Assembly (NCBI GenBank): GCA_023213395.1
Contig: CM041465.1
Location: 160,587,741 to 160,651,740, forward strand
Source of the DNA: Cycas panzhihuaensis
Lineage: Eukaryota; Cycadophyta
Direction: 5' to 3'
Length of the DNA: 64,000 nucleotides
Position 1 is the first letter of the stretch, and each line of letters opens with the position of its first letter. The position numbers and the translations under genes are program-made. The notes beneath the pieces were generated by a model. That model made no database searches, had not been told where the DNA came from, and saw only the letters and a list, made by a program, of their open reading frames with translations. Positions 24,353 to 35,505 of the stretch are shown here, in pieces.

Positions 24353-24788
24353 TGTAGGAAAAATATTTGCAGGAGAATAGGGTAGAACATATATCATATA
24401 ATCAATAGATCAAAATGTCAATATTCCAATACAAATATTCAATATAATGTTGCATAATAGTAGCATAAACATGAGAGCTTGAATATTCAATCCACTGTTG
24501 AAAGTGAGCAATACAAATTTCCCAAATGAGGGCGGTGTCTAAAGACACCAGGGTTGCATACCCCTCAATATTTATAATTTGGGGGAGGAGGAAAACTCCT
24601 TAACCCCTGAATTCAAAATAATAATAAAATAAAGTTAACTTAACTCAAATAAAACTAACTTAAATCAAAGTTAAACTTACCTTAACTTACCTCGACATGT
24701 TGAGCATCACATGTCTAAATTAAAGTTGATGAGGTTTACAATCCTAGTTAGAAAGGTAGGAGTGGAGTGATGACGATTAACTCCAATA
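24353..24788 (-). repeat. 3' LTR of D
   Basis: 436 bp. On the minus strand it starts TATTGGAG where the 5' LTR has TGTTGGAG, a G-to-A change, and ends CCTACA. Confidence 0.93.
24567..24576 (-). promoter_or_regulatory. TATA-like box in D 3' LTR
   Basis: TATAAATATT on the minus strand, conserved in both LTRs and followed by a GAGGGG segment. It is a plausible core promoter of the LTR. Confidence 0.35.
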
Positions 24789-24803
24789 TTCTCCCCCTTA
24801 ATA
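24789..24803 (-). other. Polypurine tract of D
   Basis: The minus strand reads TTAAGGGGGAGAA immediately before the 3' LTR. Confidence 0.8.
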
Positions 24804-25047
24804 TTATTACGAACACTTGAATCTTTTCTTTAAACTTATTAAACTTGTACTTGAAAAAAACTTTAAAACTCTAATCTTCATTAATATGCTTCAATCTTCT
24901 TACAACATATGTCTTTGTATCATGAAGTAATTTAAAAAAGTTGTAAGTACATAATGCTTGATTCAAGTATGTATGTATCGATGCAACTTTGACTTTATCA
25001 ACTGGAACATTGAGAAAAATTTGAATTTGAACTTTATCTTTTGTAAT

Positions 25048-25536
25048 CTATATGTCGTCAATAACTGTTATATCATAAGATTCTTTTTTTGTCATATCAG
25101 ATTCATTCTCCATCATGTCATAGGATTCATTCTCCCCCTCAAATGGAGGATTAGGTACTTGTGTAGCAAGTTGGTCCTGTATTTGATCTGAATCTTCATG
25201 GGTGTTGTCATTATGATTCACCTGTTCTGTCACCTGTCTCACATGCTCATCAAAAATATCATCAAATACATGGAGGGTATCTCCCCCATATGTGGAAATC
25301 AATACATCCTAAACTTATTTAGAAGTAGTTAATTCACAAACCTTTGAAAAAATATCATCAGTCATATTGCAAAATAATAAACCTAATGCTTCATTGTCCT
25401 TTCTAAAATTTTCTTTAATACTTAGATCACATTCATGTTGAAAATACTTCAAAAGATAATGTTCAATAAAATAGTCTTACATAGTCCTATACCATTGTGA
25501 AAACTTTTTCCCATTGAATATAGGAAAATTTGCCAT
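25048..25536 (-). pseudogene. Gag (copia type) of element D
   Basis: From the ATG at 25534-25536 leftward the protein begins MANFPIFNGKKFSQWYRTM, matching the plant copia gag N-terminus (FxGxNFxxWKxxM). Next come DYFIEHYLLKYF, KENFRKDNEALGLLFC, DIFSKVCELTTSK and STYGGDTLHVFDDI, then an acidic Asn/Gln/Glu-rich tail. Three stops interrupt it; the two in the TTSK-x-V-x-DVL segment fit CAA-to-TAA and TGG-to-TAG changes. No zinc knuckle is seen. The last 84 residues (25302-25048) are an uninterrupted frame. Gag lies next to the 3' LTR rather than next to the PBS, so pol was either lost or never present. Confidence 0.7.
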
Positions 25537-27030
25537 TTTATCAAAGAACTTTAGTACATAAAAGTATGTTTTTATCAAATCAAATAAAGTGAATAAGTGA
25601 CTAAACTTATATGATGTCAAATATACTTTTCAAAAGAAATGTAATGCCTTTTAAAAATAAATGAACTAAATGTAATAAGAAAATAATGAATATAGAAGCA
25701 ACTTTAAAAACATATACCAATATCCTTTTAACAATATAAATCTGAAATAAGACCTTAACCTTTGGATTTTCTTCAAATGAATAAATGTGAATTCTTAATA
25801 TAATAAATCATTAGCCTTGATGATAATATATAATGCTAAAAAAATTGAAATATATATATATTTTACTTTGAAAGATACGGAGTATGAAGAAACTTTTTAA
25901 GAGAAGGGTTACACGATAACTTTAAGTTTGGTTGCTTTAAAAGTATACTAAACAATATCAGAAGAATATGAAACTTCACCAGTATGAAGATTAATAAAAT
26001 ATAAATCCAACGGAATTGACTGTTTTGAAAACAGATTCCTATAAGTCAAATTTTGAATGACCAAATATATAGGCATCATTTTGAGGCACAACAAGAGTAG
26101 GGGGTTGAAAATTGAATAAAAATGCCAATAAAATACTTGTAAAATGCTATAAGATAATCACATATCATTTATAAGATTTCTAAATATACTTTCAATTGAA
26201 AAAATTTGAAAAATTATATATAAAAAAGTGTAAATATGATAGGTTTAAAGCAATAAAGTACCTCTATTTTGAGTGATTTAAAAATTAGTAAAAATATGTT
26301 AAAATGTATAAAAAAAAAACTATATTAGATCAAAGAGAATTGAGTCAACTCCTCAACAAACCTTACGAAACTAAATTTGGATGCCAAACAAAGAAGTTAT
26401 AGCAGAAATGGCAACAGGTACCTTTATGATAAAATGTTAAGAAAAATGTTGAAAACCACTAAAGTGACAGTTTTGGTGATTAAAACAATGATGAAAATAA
26501 ATTCTAAAAATTAAAATAAATACTTGACAATAAATTTTATTGAACATAGATCACTATAAAATAAATCCAGGTAGAAAATAGTCACCTGCTAATAAAATAC
26601 AATCAGTTCAAAAAGTGATTTTGTAAAAAGTTTAAAAAAAGTTGAAAAAAGGACTAATTGACTTTAAATCGACTAAAATGGGGTCAAATTAGCACCAAAT
26701 TGGTCATATGAATAGTCAAAATTGATCTACGGAAAATTTCTGACTCAATGAAAGTGGTTTCGTTAGAAACTGGTGCTCTAGTGAGGAGTTATGGCAAAGA
26801 TTTGCTAGTAACCCTACGCAAGGTAAAAAATTAAAAAAAAATAAAAAGAAAAATGTTATAAAATCTTGTTAGCGCCCTTTAGTGATAAGCTATGGTCATG
26901 TGGAAGGTGTCTTAAGATCAGGGGCTAAGGAGTAAAAGGGGCTAATGACTTGAAATCTGTGGAATTTAAATATTATTTAATACAAGTTATTTTTTATAAA
27001 CTTTATAATAAAAAAGGATGTAAAAAATAG
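25537..27030 (-). other. Leader of D, distal part; no gene
   Basis: Very AT-rich with no open frame of note on either strand and no pol motif. Confidence 0.55.
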
Positions 27031-27044
27031 AAGTTTGAATTTTT

Positions 27045-27440
27045 TTGAAGAAATTGGCCACTGCCAATGTGCAATCATTGCCGCACCTTCATCATAGACA
27101 TAGATATGTGCAAAGATATGGATCTCTACTTCCAGAGCATAGTTGCAGAAGTTGGAGCCGAACGGGAGAAGGACGCCACCGATGTAGAGCTGCACACCAC
27201 CCCCCACACCTGCAGAAACCATCGTCTGCCATCTGTATTAACTCCTCCCATGTTGCAGAGCTAGATGCCGTTAATAGCTATGTGCCATCTCGGAGCGATG
27301 CAATTCGAGTGGTCTTCTTCACAAGTGACATCCTCCCTCAAGATTCCACAAGCAATTGCTGATATAGGGATGAGACGAGGACTGACAGAGCTTCATCCAA
27401 TGCACAATTGAGTGTTGCAAAAATGCAGCAGTGTGTTTGG
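27045..27440. other. GC-richer island inside the D leader
   Basis: This 0.4 kb differs sharply in composition from the AT-rich DNA around it and is open in overlapping frames: plus 27045-27362 (105 codons, His/Arg/Ser-rich) and minus 27222-26977 (81 codons, beginning MVSAGVGGGVQLYIGG). I recognise neither. A captured host gene fragment would explain the composition, but no source can be named. Confidence 0.45.
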
Positions 27441-28942
27441 GAACACTAACACCAGATCTCTCTTTTTTTTTATTTATTTTATTTTATTTTTTTACCTTTG
27501 TTACAGATTGATCTATCAATATTTGTGGTTAAAGAAGCTTCGGAGGCAGAGGCTTGAAAAAAAACATATTCACTGGGCTGGTTTGCAGGCCTTGGTAGGC
27601 ATAGGAATGGATCTCCTTGCTTAGTTTTAGATCTACTTTGGTTTGTCTTTAGATGGTTTATTATGTTGTTATTATTGACAAGATATTATTATTTCAGATC
27701 TGATCCCTATTTTGAGTACTGCAACGACTACTACATTCACATTCTATGTAGTCAGTTTCTCAAAAATTAGAGAGAAATCCTTTGAGGATTTGGAGAGCTC
27801 TGATAAGAAATCTTTTCTAAATCTCTTAACAATGGATAAAAAATTGCTTTTGTCAATACCTACATTTGAGGCTATATAATAATACTTATAACAAATATCA
27901 TGTAGAGTATTAAGAAAAAGAGCAAGGGTTTGTAATGGTGCAAACTGGTTTATATGTATCGCTCAAATGATGGTTGAGAGTGATTTCTATTACAATGCCT
28001 CTTGTTAATTGTTCTTAATAAATTAGATCATTATAATCTACTATAAGAACTATGAAGCTAATGTAATAGAGCTCTTTGCATTGTCAAGAAGAGCACTAAC
28101 TTGAATCACAATATCCTCTTGATACCTTACAAAGACATAGATCTAAGAAATAAGGTTTTAGCAAATATGCATAATTGGATATTCAAAAAAATATTTATAA
28201 AGAGACAATATGTAAAAAAACTTTATGTTTGTTAAAGATGTTAAAGTGACGAGAATAAAGATGGAGCTTTAATGATCACACAGATCTTGAGCCAAAACGA
28301 AGGTACAGATGATCTCCTAGCTCACTGGTTCTTCTCACAATAGGTATATTATGAAGAAATGAAGCCACAAATGAACCCAGAGATTTTTCAAATATTTTGA
28401 CAAAAATAAATCAAACAAATGAAATGGAAATCATAGATTGTCATGGATGCATTTAAGTTTCCTTTTTGCTTCCTACATACAGGAGCTTAATGTACCAAAT
28501 GTTGAGTTAAGGATTAGAGCTTTATCACATGAACTATATAAAATCTAAAGTATTAATCTTTTTATATTATACTCAAAGATTGACAAAAAATGAAACTTGA
28601 TTTGTATAGCTATTTTGTGTTATAACAAAATCATAATGAACCAGTAGTTTTTTGATTCAATGGAGTTCAAATAAACCAGGAAATTTTCTAATATTTTGAC
28701 AAAAATAAGTGAAGCAAATGACATGCATATATATGTATTGAAGATCTTTTCCAATATGTGGTAGATATATCTAAAAATATGTGTCTAAGTTTGAAAAAAA
28801 GTATGAAGAACCTGGTACATACAACTGTAGTAGATTTGTAGCTAAAAATAGGCTTTAAAAGCTTCTAGTAGATAAATCTTCTTCCTCAAAAGTCGAATAT
28901 AGGCATATCTAGAAATGTAGCTGTAGTTGACTTGCAGAAGTA
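27441..28942 (-). other. Leader of D, middle part; no gene
   Basis: AT-rich, non-coding. Scattered AGATCT sites near 27628, 27697, 28136 and 28280 precede the dense cluster to the right. Confidence 0.5.
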
Positions 28943-29575
28943 AGATCTGCTATTTAAACTTTTCAAGAAGACTGAATATGCCTAAAAAATTATAGATCTG
29001 TAAAAAAACTTAAAAATATAGTAAAAATATATGATGAAAAAATATAGATCTAAAAAGAAATATAATAGATATAAACTAAATATTGCAGATCTAAAATAAC
29101 TATGCAAAAAAATATTGTAATACTTCCTGAAATAAGCAGATCTGAAGTAAACAATTAGTAGATATGAAAAAATATTGAATATTTAAATAGAATAAACTAG
29201 GAAACTATCAGATATTAGATAGAAAGAGTAGATCTGAAAAATATAAGCTAGATCTATAGAAAACTATGGTAGATCTGAAGTAAAAAATTAGTGATCTTGA
29301 AGAAGAACTATATGAATCTTACATGCAACTGATCTTCTTTGTAGATCTGTGAAAAATATTAGATAAAATAGACAAATATAGTTGAAAAACTATCAAATAT
29401 GTGATAAAAGTTGTAGATCTAAAAATATATATATATCAAATATGATAAAAAACTTGAATACAAATAAGTTACTGCTGAGATCTGTTGATCTCCTTCATAG
29501 ATCTATAAATAGCTAAAAAATTATGAAAGAATCTATTAGAGAATGCCAAATATTTGATAAAAAATATATAGATCT
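28943..29575. repeat. AGATCT-rich degenerate array in the D leader
   Basis: I count 14 AGATCT hexamers in 633 bases, mostly in the context (T/C)AGATCT(G/A)(A/T)A followed by an A/T run, at irregular spacings of about 20-90 bases. AGATAT variants fill some gaps. The array starts about 0.3 kb downstream of the PBS in the direction of transcription. Confidence 0.8.
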
Positions 29576-29888
29576 AAGAAAATATATCACAAATATGAAG
29601 AAAACTTGTATAAATCTTGCATGTAACTGAAAATCTTTCACAAATCTTTAAAAAGATGTAGTTTGTAACTGAAATCCTTAATAAATTTGCACAAATCTGA
29701 ATAAATCAGAAGTATGTTTGTTATAACATAAATATATCTTAATAATAAGTAAATTTACTTAAAAAATAGAAGAAACTTGTTGAAAAAAAATGCAGAAAAA
29801 AAATGTAACTAGTATTTTGCTTGTGAGCAAATCTGCCTCAAAATCTTCTTATTTCTTTGAAATTTTTCAACAGACCAATAATCGCCTG

Positions 29889-29900
29889 CTCTGATACCAA
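29889..29900 (-). other. PBS of D (initiator tRNA-Met type)
   Basis: The minus strand reads TTGGTATCAGAG, one base from the LTR end. It is the best preserved PBS in the window. Confidence 0.88.
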
Positions 29901-29901
29901 A

Positions 29902-30337
29902 TGTAGGAAAAATATTTGCAAGAGAACAGGGCCGAACATATATCATATAATCAATAGATCAAAATATCAATATTCCAATACAAATCTTCAATACAATGTT
30001 ACATAATAGTAGCATAAACATGAGAGCTTGAATCTTTAATCCATTGTTGAAAGTGAGCAATACAAATTTCTAAAATGAGGGTATTGTCTAAATACACCAG
30101 GCTTGCATACCCCTCAATATTTATAATTTGGGGGAGGAGGGAAACTCCTCAACCCTTGAATTCAAAATAATAATAAAATAAAGTTAACTTAACTCAAATA
30201 AAACTAACTTAAATCAAAGTTAAACTTACCTTAACTTACCTCGGCATGTTGAACATCACATGTCTAAATTAAAGTTGATGAGGTGTACAATCCTGGTTGG
30301 AAAGGTAGGAGTGGAGTGATGACGATTAACTCCAACA
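29902..30337 (-). repeat. 5' LTR of D
   Basis: 436 bp with intact TG/CA ends, the partner of 24353-24788. Confidence 0.93.
30116..30125 (-). promoter_or_regulatory. TATA-like box in D 5' LTR
   Basis: TATAAATATT on the minus strand at the same LTR position as 24567-24576. Being in the 5' LTR, it would drive transcription of D. Confidence 0.4.
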
Positions 30338-30699
30338 TTCCCATAGCTCCTATGTGACTATGTACCTATCCTATGTAACAAAACTCCTAAGGTTGACTAA
30401 CCTAACCTAATTAGACTCCTACTCATCCTAAAAATGATGGACTAGATTTAAAGAATTAAGGAAATGACTACCAAGAGCAAGAAGTCTAAATGAATCAAGA
30501 CTATATGATAGATTCACTCATAGATAAGTCAGTGGGGACTTATCAATACTAGTAATGGTTCTTACACAAGTGTGAAGATGGCCCAATAGTGCCTTTATCT
30601 AATTCTAACAAACCTTAAGCTCATAAAAGGTGAAGAAGATATAGGCCATTATACTTTACATGAGAGATGAAGCTTACTTGACTATCCACACTCTATATG

Positions 30700-32385
30700 T
30701 AAGCACATGGTGAGGATAGATGTACTTTAATGACCTATTTGGAACATAGATCAGAGACTTAACACTTAAAGATAGAAGACAACCCCTCTCATCTAGTAAT
30801 GACATTTGGGTAGAAGAAAACTATCCCCCCTCTTTATTAGAAAGAAGGGCCCTATTAACTAAGACAAATTGAGGAGAAAATAGTTCACACATTAAATGTA
30901 GCTAACATGTGATTTTAATTTTATGTAAATAACAAACAACCTAACTAATCAAATAAAGATATTACCTGACAAATTTAAAGACTCATAATGGGTGTGGACC
31001 TCTCTCTCGTTAGGCCTTTGAAAAAGCATATGTTAAAACAACGATGTAAATATAAGATGTAAAAAAAAAAGAAAGATTCCTTTTAACCTTTATCTTTTAT
31101 TCTTTTTTATTTTCTTTCATTTTTCTTTGAAATAAAATCCTATAAGTAAAGGGAAAGAGGAGTAGATAGCAATGCAAGAAAATTGAGACCTTTTCCTATA
31201 TTTTTCTTTTTAAAATAAAACTAATAAACAAAATAATGATTTATAGCCTTTTTCTTTCATAAATGGACCTATGAGGTTTTTTAAGAAGGCCTAGTGGGAT
31301 GTATCAAATAACCAATTTAAACCTAGTTTAAGGCAAATATTAGCTCTCTAAATCACAAATAAGACTCAAAACATGTTAGGCTAGCATGTAATAGCAAAAT
31401 TGATTTCCTAATAAAAATTCAACAACATTTTTGCTTACCAAATTAGACTACGATAAAAAAAGTTTGTTCTAAAATTAAAAGTACCAAAAAATATATTTAA
31501 ATATACTTATATACTAACCTTTTCGATGGAATTCTAGCATTATAATAATTGCATAATAAGCATTGAAATTTTGGTAGGAAAGAGGATGGAAAGGAGGAGA
31601 AAGAAGGAGAATGTCCAAACTACTTTACACACTCCAAAACCTACAATCAAATTTGGAGAGCTCCACAACTTATACAAGTTAGTAACATATAAAATATATG
31701 TAAGAAATTGATGGAAAATCTATAAAAATAAATAAAATAAACAAAGCACTCAAGAGAACTAAAAGTAAATAGAGAGTGGGCCTTAGAAATGACAAATTAT
31801 CCACCTTTTCTAGAGCCCAGATAGGTGATATTAAGTCCCCTTTTGATTGCAAGATACCAACAAATAGAGGAGTTGAAACATACAAAAGAAAGAAAGCAAA
31901 AAAAATCATAGTGATAAGCAAGAATAAAAAAGGCAATTCAATGCTAGAAAATAAATGAGTAAAAATTTTGGAGAAGAGATAAAAATCCTAGAAATATCAG
32001 GGGTGTTACCCAGTTTTGAGAGATAGAGGGATACTAATGACAATCTTCTCTAGCCAAAGACTACTCCAATAATATCCAGTGATCAAACCTCAAGCCAAAA
32101 GTAGAAGCCAATGATGAAGATTAGGTGAACATAAGTAATCAAATAAAATTTTGGCAGTATAAGGATAGCTCAAGCTGCTTGAAATTGACCTCTTCTTTCT
32201 AATAAAAATGGGGGGTATAAATTGAAAAGCGAGAAGGCTTGGGCCCATGGTTTTAGACCTATAAATTTGTAGGAAAGCATGAGAAAAAGGCTATGGTTTT
32301 GATGGAAAACTAATGGATTAGGTAATAAATAACCCATGGTTTTGATGAAGCCATAAATAGGGCATGTGTCCTAGTGCCATAAATG
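30700..32385. other. Segment unique to block copy 2; no gene recognised
   Basis: Absent between the matching points of copy 1 (about 7880), so it is either an insertion here or a deletion there. A hydrophobic 85-residue minus frame (31936-31679) reflects a TTT/TTA-rich strand. No terminal repeats were found. Confidence 0.45.
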
Positions 32386-32433
32386 CACAAATAAATATAG
32401 GCCTAAAAAAATTAAAGTGAAAAAAATGTACCA

Positions 32434-32485
32434 CAAAGTTTTATGTAATATCATGAAGATACTTCATAGTATCATGAAACTTTAG
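32434..32485. repeat. Imperfect palindrome upstream of LTR B2
   Basis: Arms CAAAGTTTTATG...TCATGAAG and CTTCATAGTATCATGAAAC pair around an ATA loop over roughly 24 positions. A decayed version is at 7920-7970 and a related palindrome at 2388-2421. Confidence 0.65.
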
Positions 32486-32681
32486 TTTGTTATCATTCTA
32501 GATAAAAAATTGAGTAGGATATAAAAAAATAATATGGTATGATAAGAAATCAATGTATGATAGGAAATAATCATAGCAAGATGAGAGAAAAGAAGAAGAA
32601 AATAGATTAATTTTGATGAAAAAAAGACTAAAAAAGTAGAAAAAAGAGAAGAAAGACATAAACAAAGTAGAAGGTATTATA

Positions 32682-33026
32682 TTACCACTCATCACTAGGT
32701 GTAAATGGTTAGGCTAAAATTTATGCTAAGGAGACTTGGATGGTTAGTGTTGGCTATTAACCTTTATACGCAGGCCACTTATGTCTACCAATGGAAATTG
32801 AGGTTGTTTCTCCTACTAATTATATCTTGTGTAAAGGGGCCTCCCTTAGTTATTTAAGGCCAACTTATTATAAAATAAGGGTTGTTCAGTCTTGATACTT
32901 TTTTAGAAGTTGTACTTTGGTACCCACTTCTTTGTAATACATGTTCTAAGTTATAATAAAGTGTTGTAATATTGTCCAATATTTGTGTGTATATACTCAA
33001 GTTAGAGAATTATTAGTGGAAGCTCA
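32682..33026 (+). repeat. LTR B2: 5' LTR of G
   Basis: 345 bp, similar to B1 and B3 and ending GCTCA. Shorter than its 387-bp relatives through internal deletions; the first bases read TT where B3 has TG. Confidence 0.8.
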
Positions 33027-33033
33027 ATCCAAG

Positions 33034-33045
33034 TGCTATTAGAGT
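33034..33045 (+). other. PBS of G
   Basis: TGCTATTAGAGT, a decayed form of the TGGTATTAGAGC seen after B1. Confidence 0.6.
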
Positions 33046-34385
33046 AAGGTGTTGAATCTAATTGAAGAGGTTAGAAGAAGAAGGGAAAATTTTAATTTCC
33101 CTTAATAAAGCTCTTAAAACCCTTCTTTTACAATTATTTATATTTATTCTATTATATTATATTCTTAATTAATCATCTATAAGTTTCCAATGAGAGTCAA
33201 GTCCTATCTATCCCTTCTCTTAGTGGTTAGGTAGAGACTCTATGTTGGAGGTCTTTAAAAAACATGGGAATTTATCATTCTAGGCTAATCATGTATGGGT
33301 ATATGCCAGTACATGAAGTGAAGTAGATCATTATACTTATGTAAGCCTTAGTTAGAACTCAACTACAAAATTGAGCTTATACATACCTCCATGTAAATTA
33401 GAGCACCCTTATAGGTTCCCCTACATTACCTAAAATAAAATAAACTATCAGCCACCTATCCTCTGTAGTGTATTGATTAGCATCTAGAACTAGAAAGTTA
33501 CTCCAACATGAATATCATAACTATAGGTACTGATTTCCTCCATTGTTGGTACCCTGGGAGATTGGGTCGAGTAATAATAACAATTAGAAAGTTTATTTAG
33601 GGGCCTGTAGAACTAGGTACACCTTATTAATTAAGTCCTAGGTAATTTTGCGTCCCCATAGACAAAATTTTGCCTAAAGAAGATGGTTAAATAAATCATA
33701 AAAAGATTTTTTTTTTCAAAATAATTTAAGTTTTTTATACTTTCACAAGAGAACTTGAGACTATTAGACATCTATAAGATAAATTGAAAGGAAAAAATGC
33801 TAAAGTCATAGTATCAATATAATGACAATACCAACTTGTATTACAAATATAATAACATAATATCTTTGACTTGTAGTATAGAGACAATAATATAACATCT
33901 ATAATTTTCCATTCCAAACCTTAAACCTAAATTCTAATCCCCATCCCTAGTCTTAGTCTAGAGTCTACCTAAAAAGAAAAATAAAAAGGACTATATAAGG
34001 TTAATTTTATGAATACCTCTTTAATTTAGATGAAATGTACACTAGTAAACTTGAGATAAAAAAAAGAAAGTCTATAGCTCTAAAATTACCTTACAAACCT
34101 ATAGGTCTTATTTTGATTAATGCATCACACTAGTCATTTTTTATTAGGGTAATTTTAATTGTGGTTTTTGGGGTATAATGGCATATAGGAACCTTGTGGG
34201 CCACACCACCTAACTTCCACCCTTAAATCTCATCTATACCATTTTGATGATCACTTTGCATTCATCTAAATACTTTAGGTAATATTATTATGTTTTTTTA
34301 GGGGTTAACAAGCTATAGACACCCCTTGCCCCACCTTTTTTTTCCTAACCATCTATATTAGTTTCTAACTTCTTAATATCCCATT
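33046..34385 (+). other. G leader; no gene
   Basis: Non-coding, matches 8575-9206 plus 20532-21278. The sequence at 33635-33655 is the uninterrupted equivalent of the F insertion site. It ends with CCATT (34381-34385). Confidence 0.7.
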
Positions 34386-34547
34386 TGTTAGGTAATATTA
34401 ACCAATGTAAATATTTAATTAATGTAAGTCAATATAGTTATCTATTTAACATACATTAAGGGGCCATAGTATATATACTTCATTGTAATTAGTCATTGGT
34501 TGACTAAGAGACTCTTAGAATATGATTGGACAACCCTATGGTGATAT

Positions 34548-34611
<64 letters not shown>

Positions 34612-34795
34612 AATATAATTAGAAGTGATCATTTTCTGTAAGTATATTGTATTATATATTTGTACATATTTTTTCAATTATTATTCACCAATATATCTTT
34701 ATTTCATAGTCTTGTTTGATCCTAGAGCTATGTATGGGTATTTAATTTCTATAAGTGGTATTAGAGAATATTTTTCTTGCCCATATATTTTTTTA
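34386..34795 (+). repeat. LTR A3: 5' LTR of element A
   Basis: Starts TGTTAGGTAATATTAACC and ends TTTTTTTA. An internal TGGTATTAGAG at 34756 mimics a PBS but lies inside the LTR, as the 3' LTR shows. Confidence 0.8.
34552..34606. repeat. (AT)n microsatellite in LTR A3
   Basis: About 27 AT units at the same LTR position as the microsatellites in A2 and A4. Confidence 0.95.
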
Positions 34796-34797
34796 AT

Positions 34798-34809
34798 TAG
34801 TATTAGAGC
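34798..34809 (+). other. PBS of element A
   Basis: TAGTATTAGAGC, two transitions away from TGGTATCAGAGC, two bases after the LTR end. Confidence 0.65.
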
Positions 34810-35032
34810 TAGGATTTTAGTTCTATGGTGAGCTTATCAAAGCTTTGGTCTAAGCCTAAAGCCTATTTTTAACCCCAAGTTATGCTATAAGACTATGAGT
34901 GTGTGCATATATTAAGGGCTTATTTTAAACTTATTTTAAGTATGCCTATTTATAACCAATAAGAAGGGTGCCCTATTTATTTAAAAGGCGAAGTTCTATT
35001 ATAGGTATTAGATGGTTTTAAACTGTGATTAT

Positions 35033-35505
35033 TGTTGAGAATACAAGGTCCCAACCCTTTAGCTGCCACCGAGATCTATTGCATTCTTATAACTAGTTAC
35101 AGAAATTAAAACTTAAAATTACATGCAAGTTCTAAAATCAGAGATAATGCAATAACATGAAAATGAAAGCTAAACATCACATATGCACCTGATATAATAT
35201 GGTAAAACCCAAGCAGTATGCTAGGGAAATATCCAGATAGGAAAGATATCAATCTTTATTGCTATAGAATGGAGAAATAATACATCTTAGTAGCTAAGTG
35301 CTATGAGGAACAACAACCAGCCGCTGCCCTCATCACAATACATTACATTACATACAACATAATAAGAAAAGCCCTAAAACAGGCTACATGAGAGGGATAT
35401 CCAAGGCATGAATCTCAAGCGTAGAATCTAGGGTATTTGTATGGAATGACCCTGATTCTCTTTACATTTTAATATGGTTTATAAGGTTAATTTTTCAGGT
35501 TAGGG
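35033..35505. repeat. Insertion K2, related to K1
   Basis: Begins TGTTGAGAATACAAGG and aligns with 22361-about 22860, but at a different position in element A. Its right end is lost at the inverted segment. Confidence 0.5.

Larger units (their letters stand above)
24353..30337 (-). mobile_element. Element D: gag-only LTR retrotransposon
   Basis: 5985 bp, flanked by perfect TTCCC duplications (24348-24352 and 30338-30342), with two 436-bp LTRs that differ at about 27 positions without gaps (hand count). On the minus strand the LTR begins TGTTGGAG and ends CCTACA. A TTGGTATCAGAG PBS abuts the right LTR and an AAGGGGGAG polypurine tract abuts the left one. The only coding tract is a copia-type gag near the 3' LTR; no protease, integrase, RT or RNase H is seen. 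A 4.4 kb leader separates PBS and gag. This resembles the gag-only terminal-repeat elements described in plants, which depend on enzymes from other elements. The uninterrupted target is visible at 7519-7545. Confidence 0.88.

Noticed and set aside
31679-31936. Hydrophobic 85-codon minus frame as a small membrane protein
   Set aside because: AT-rich DNA encodes Phe/Leu/Ile by chance; no neighbour, no conservation visible, not present in block copy 1.
34754-34768. TGGTATTAGAG as PBS of element A and LTR end at 34753
   Set aside because: The 3' LTR continues past the equivalent site to TTTCTTTCA, followed by the CCATT duplication; the true PBS is at 34798.
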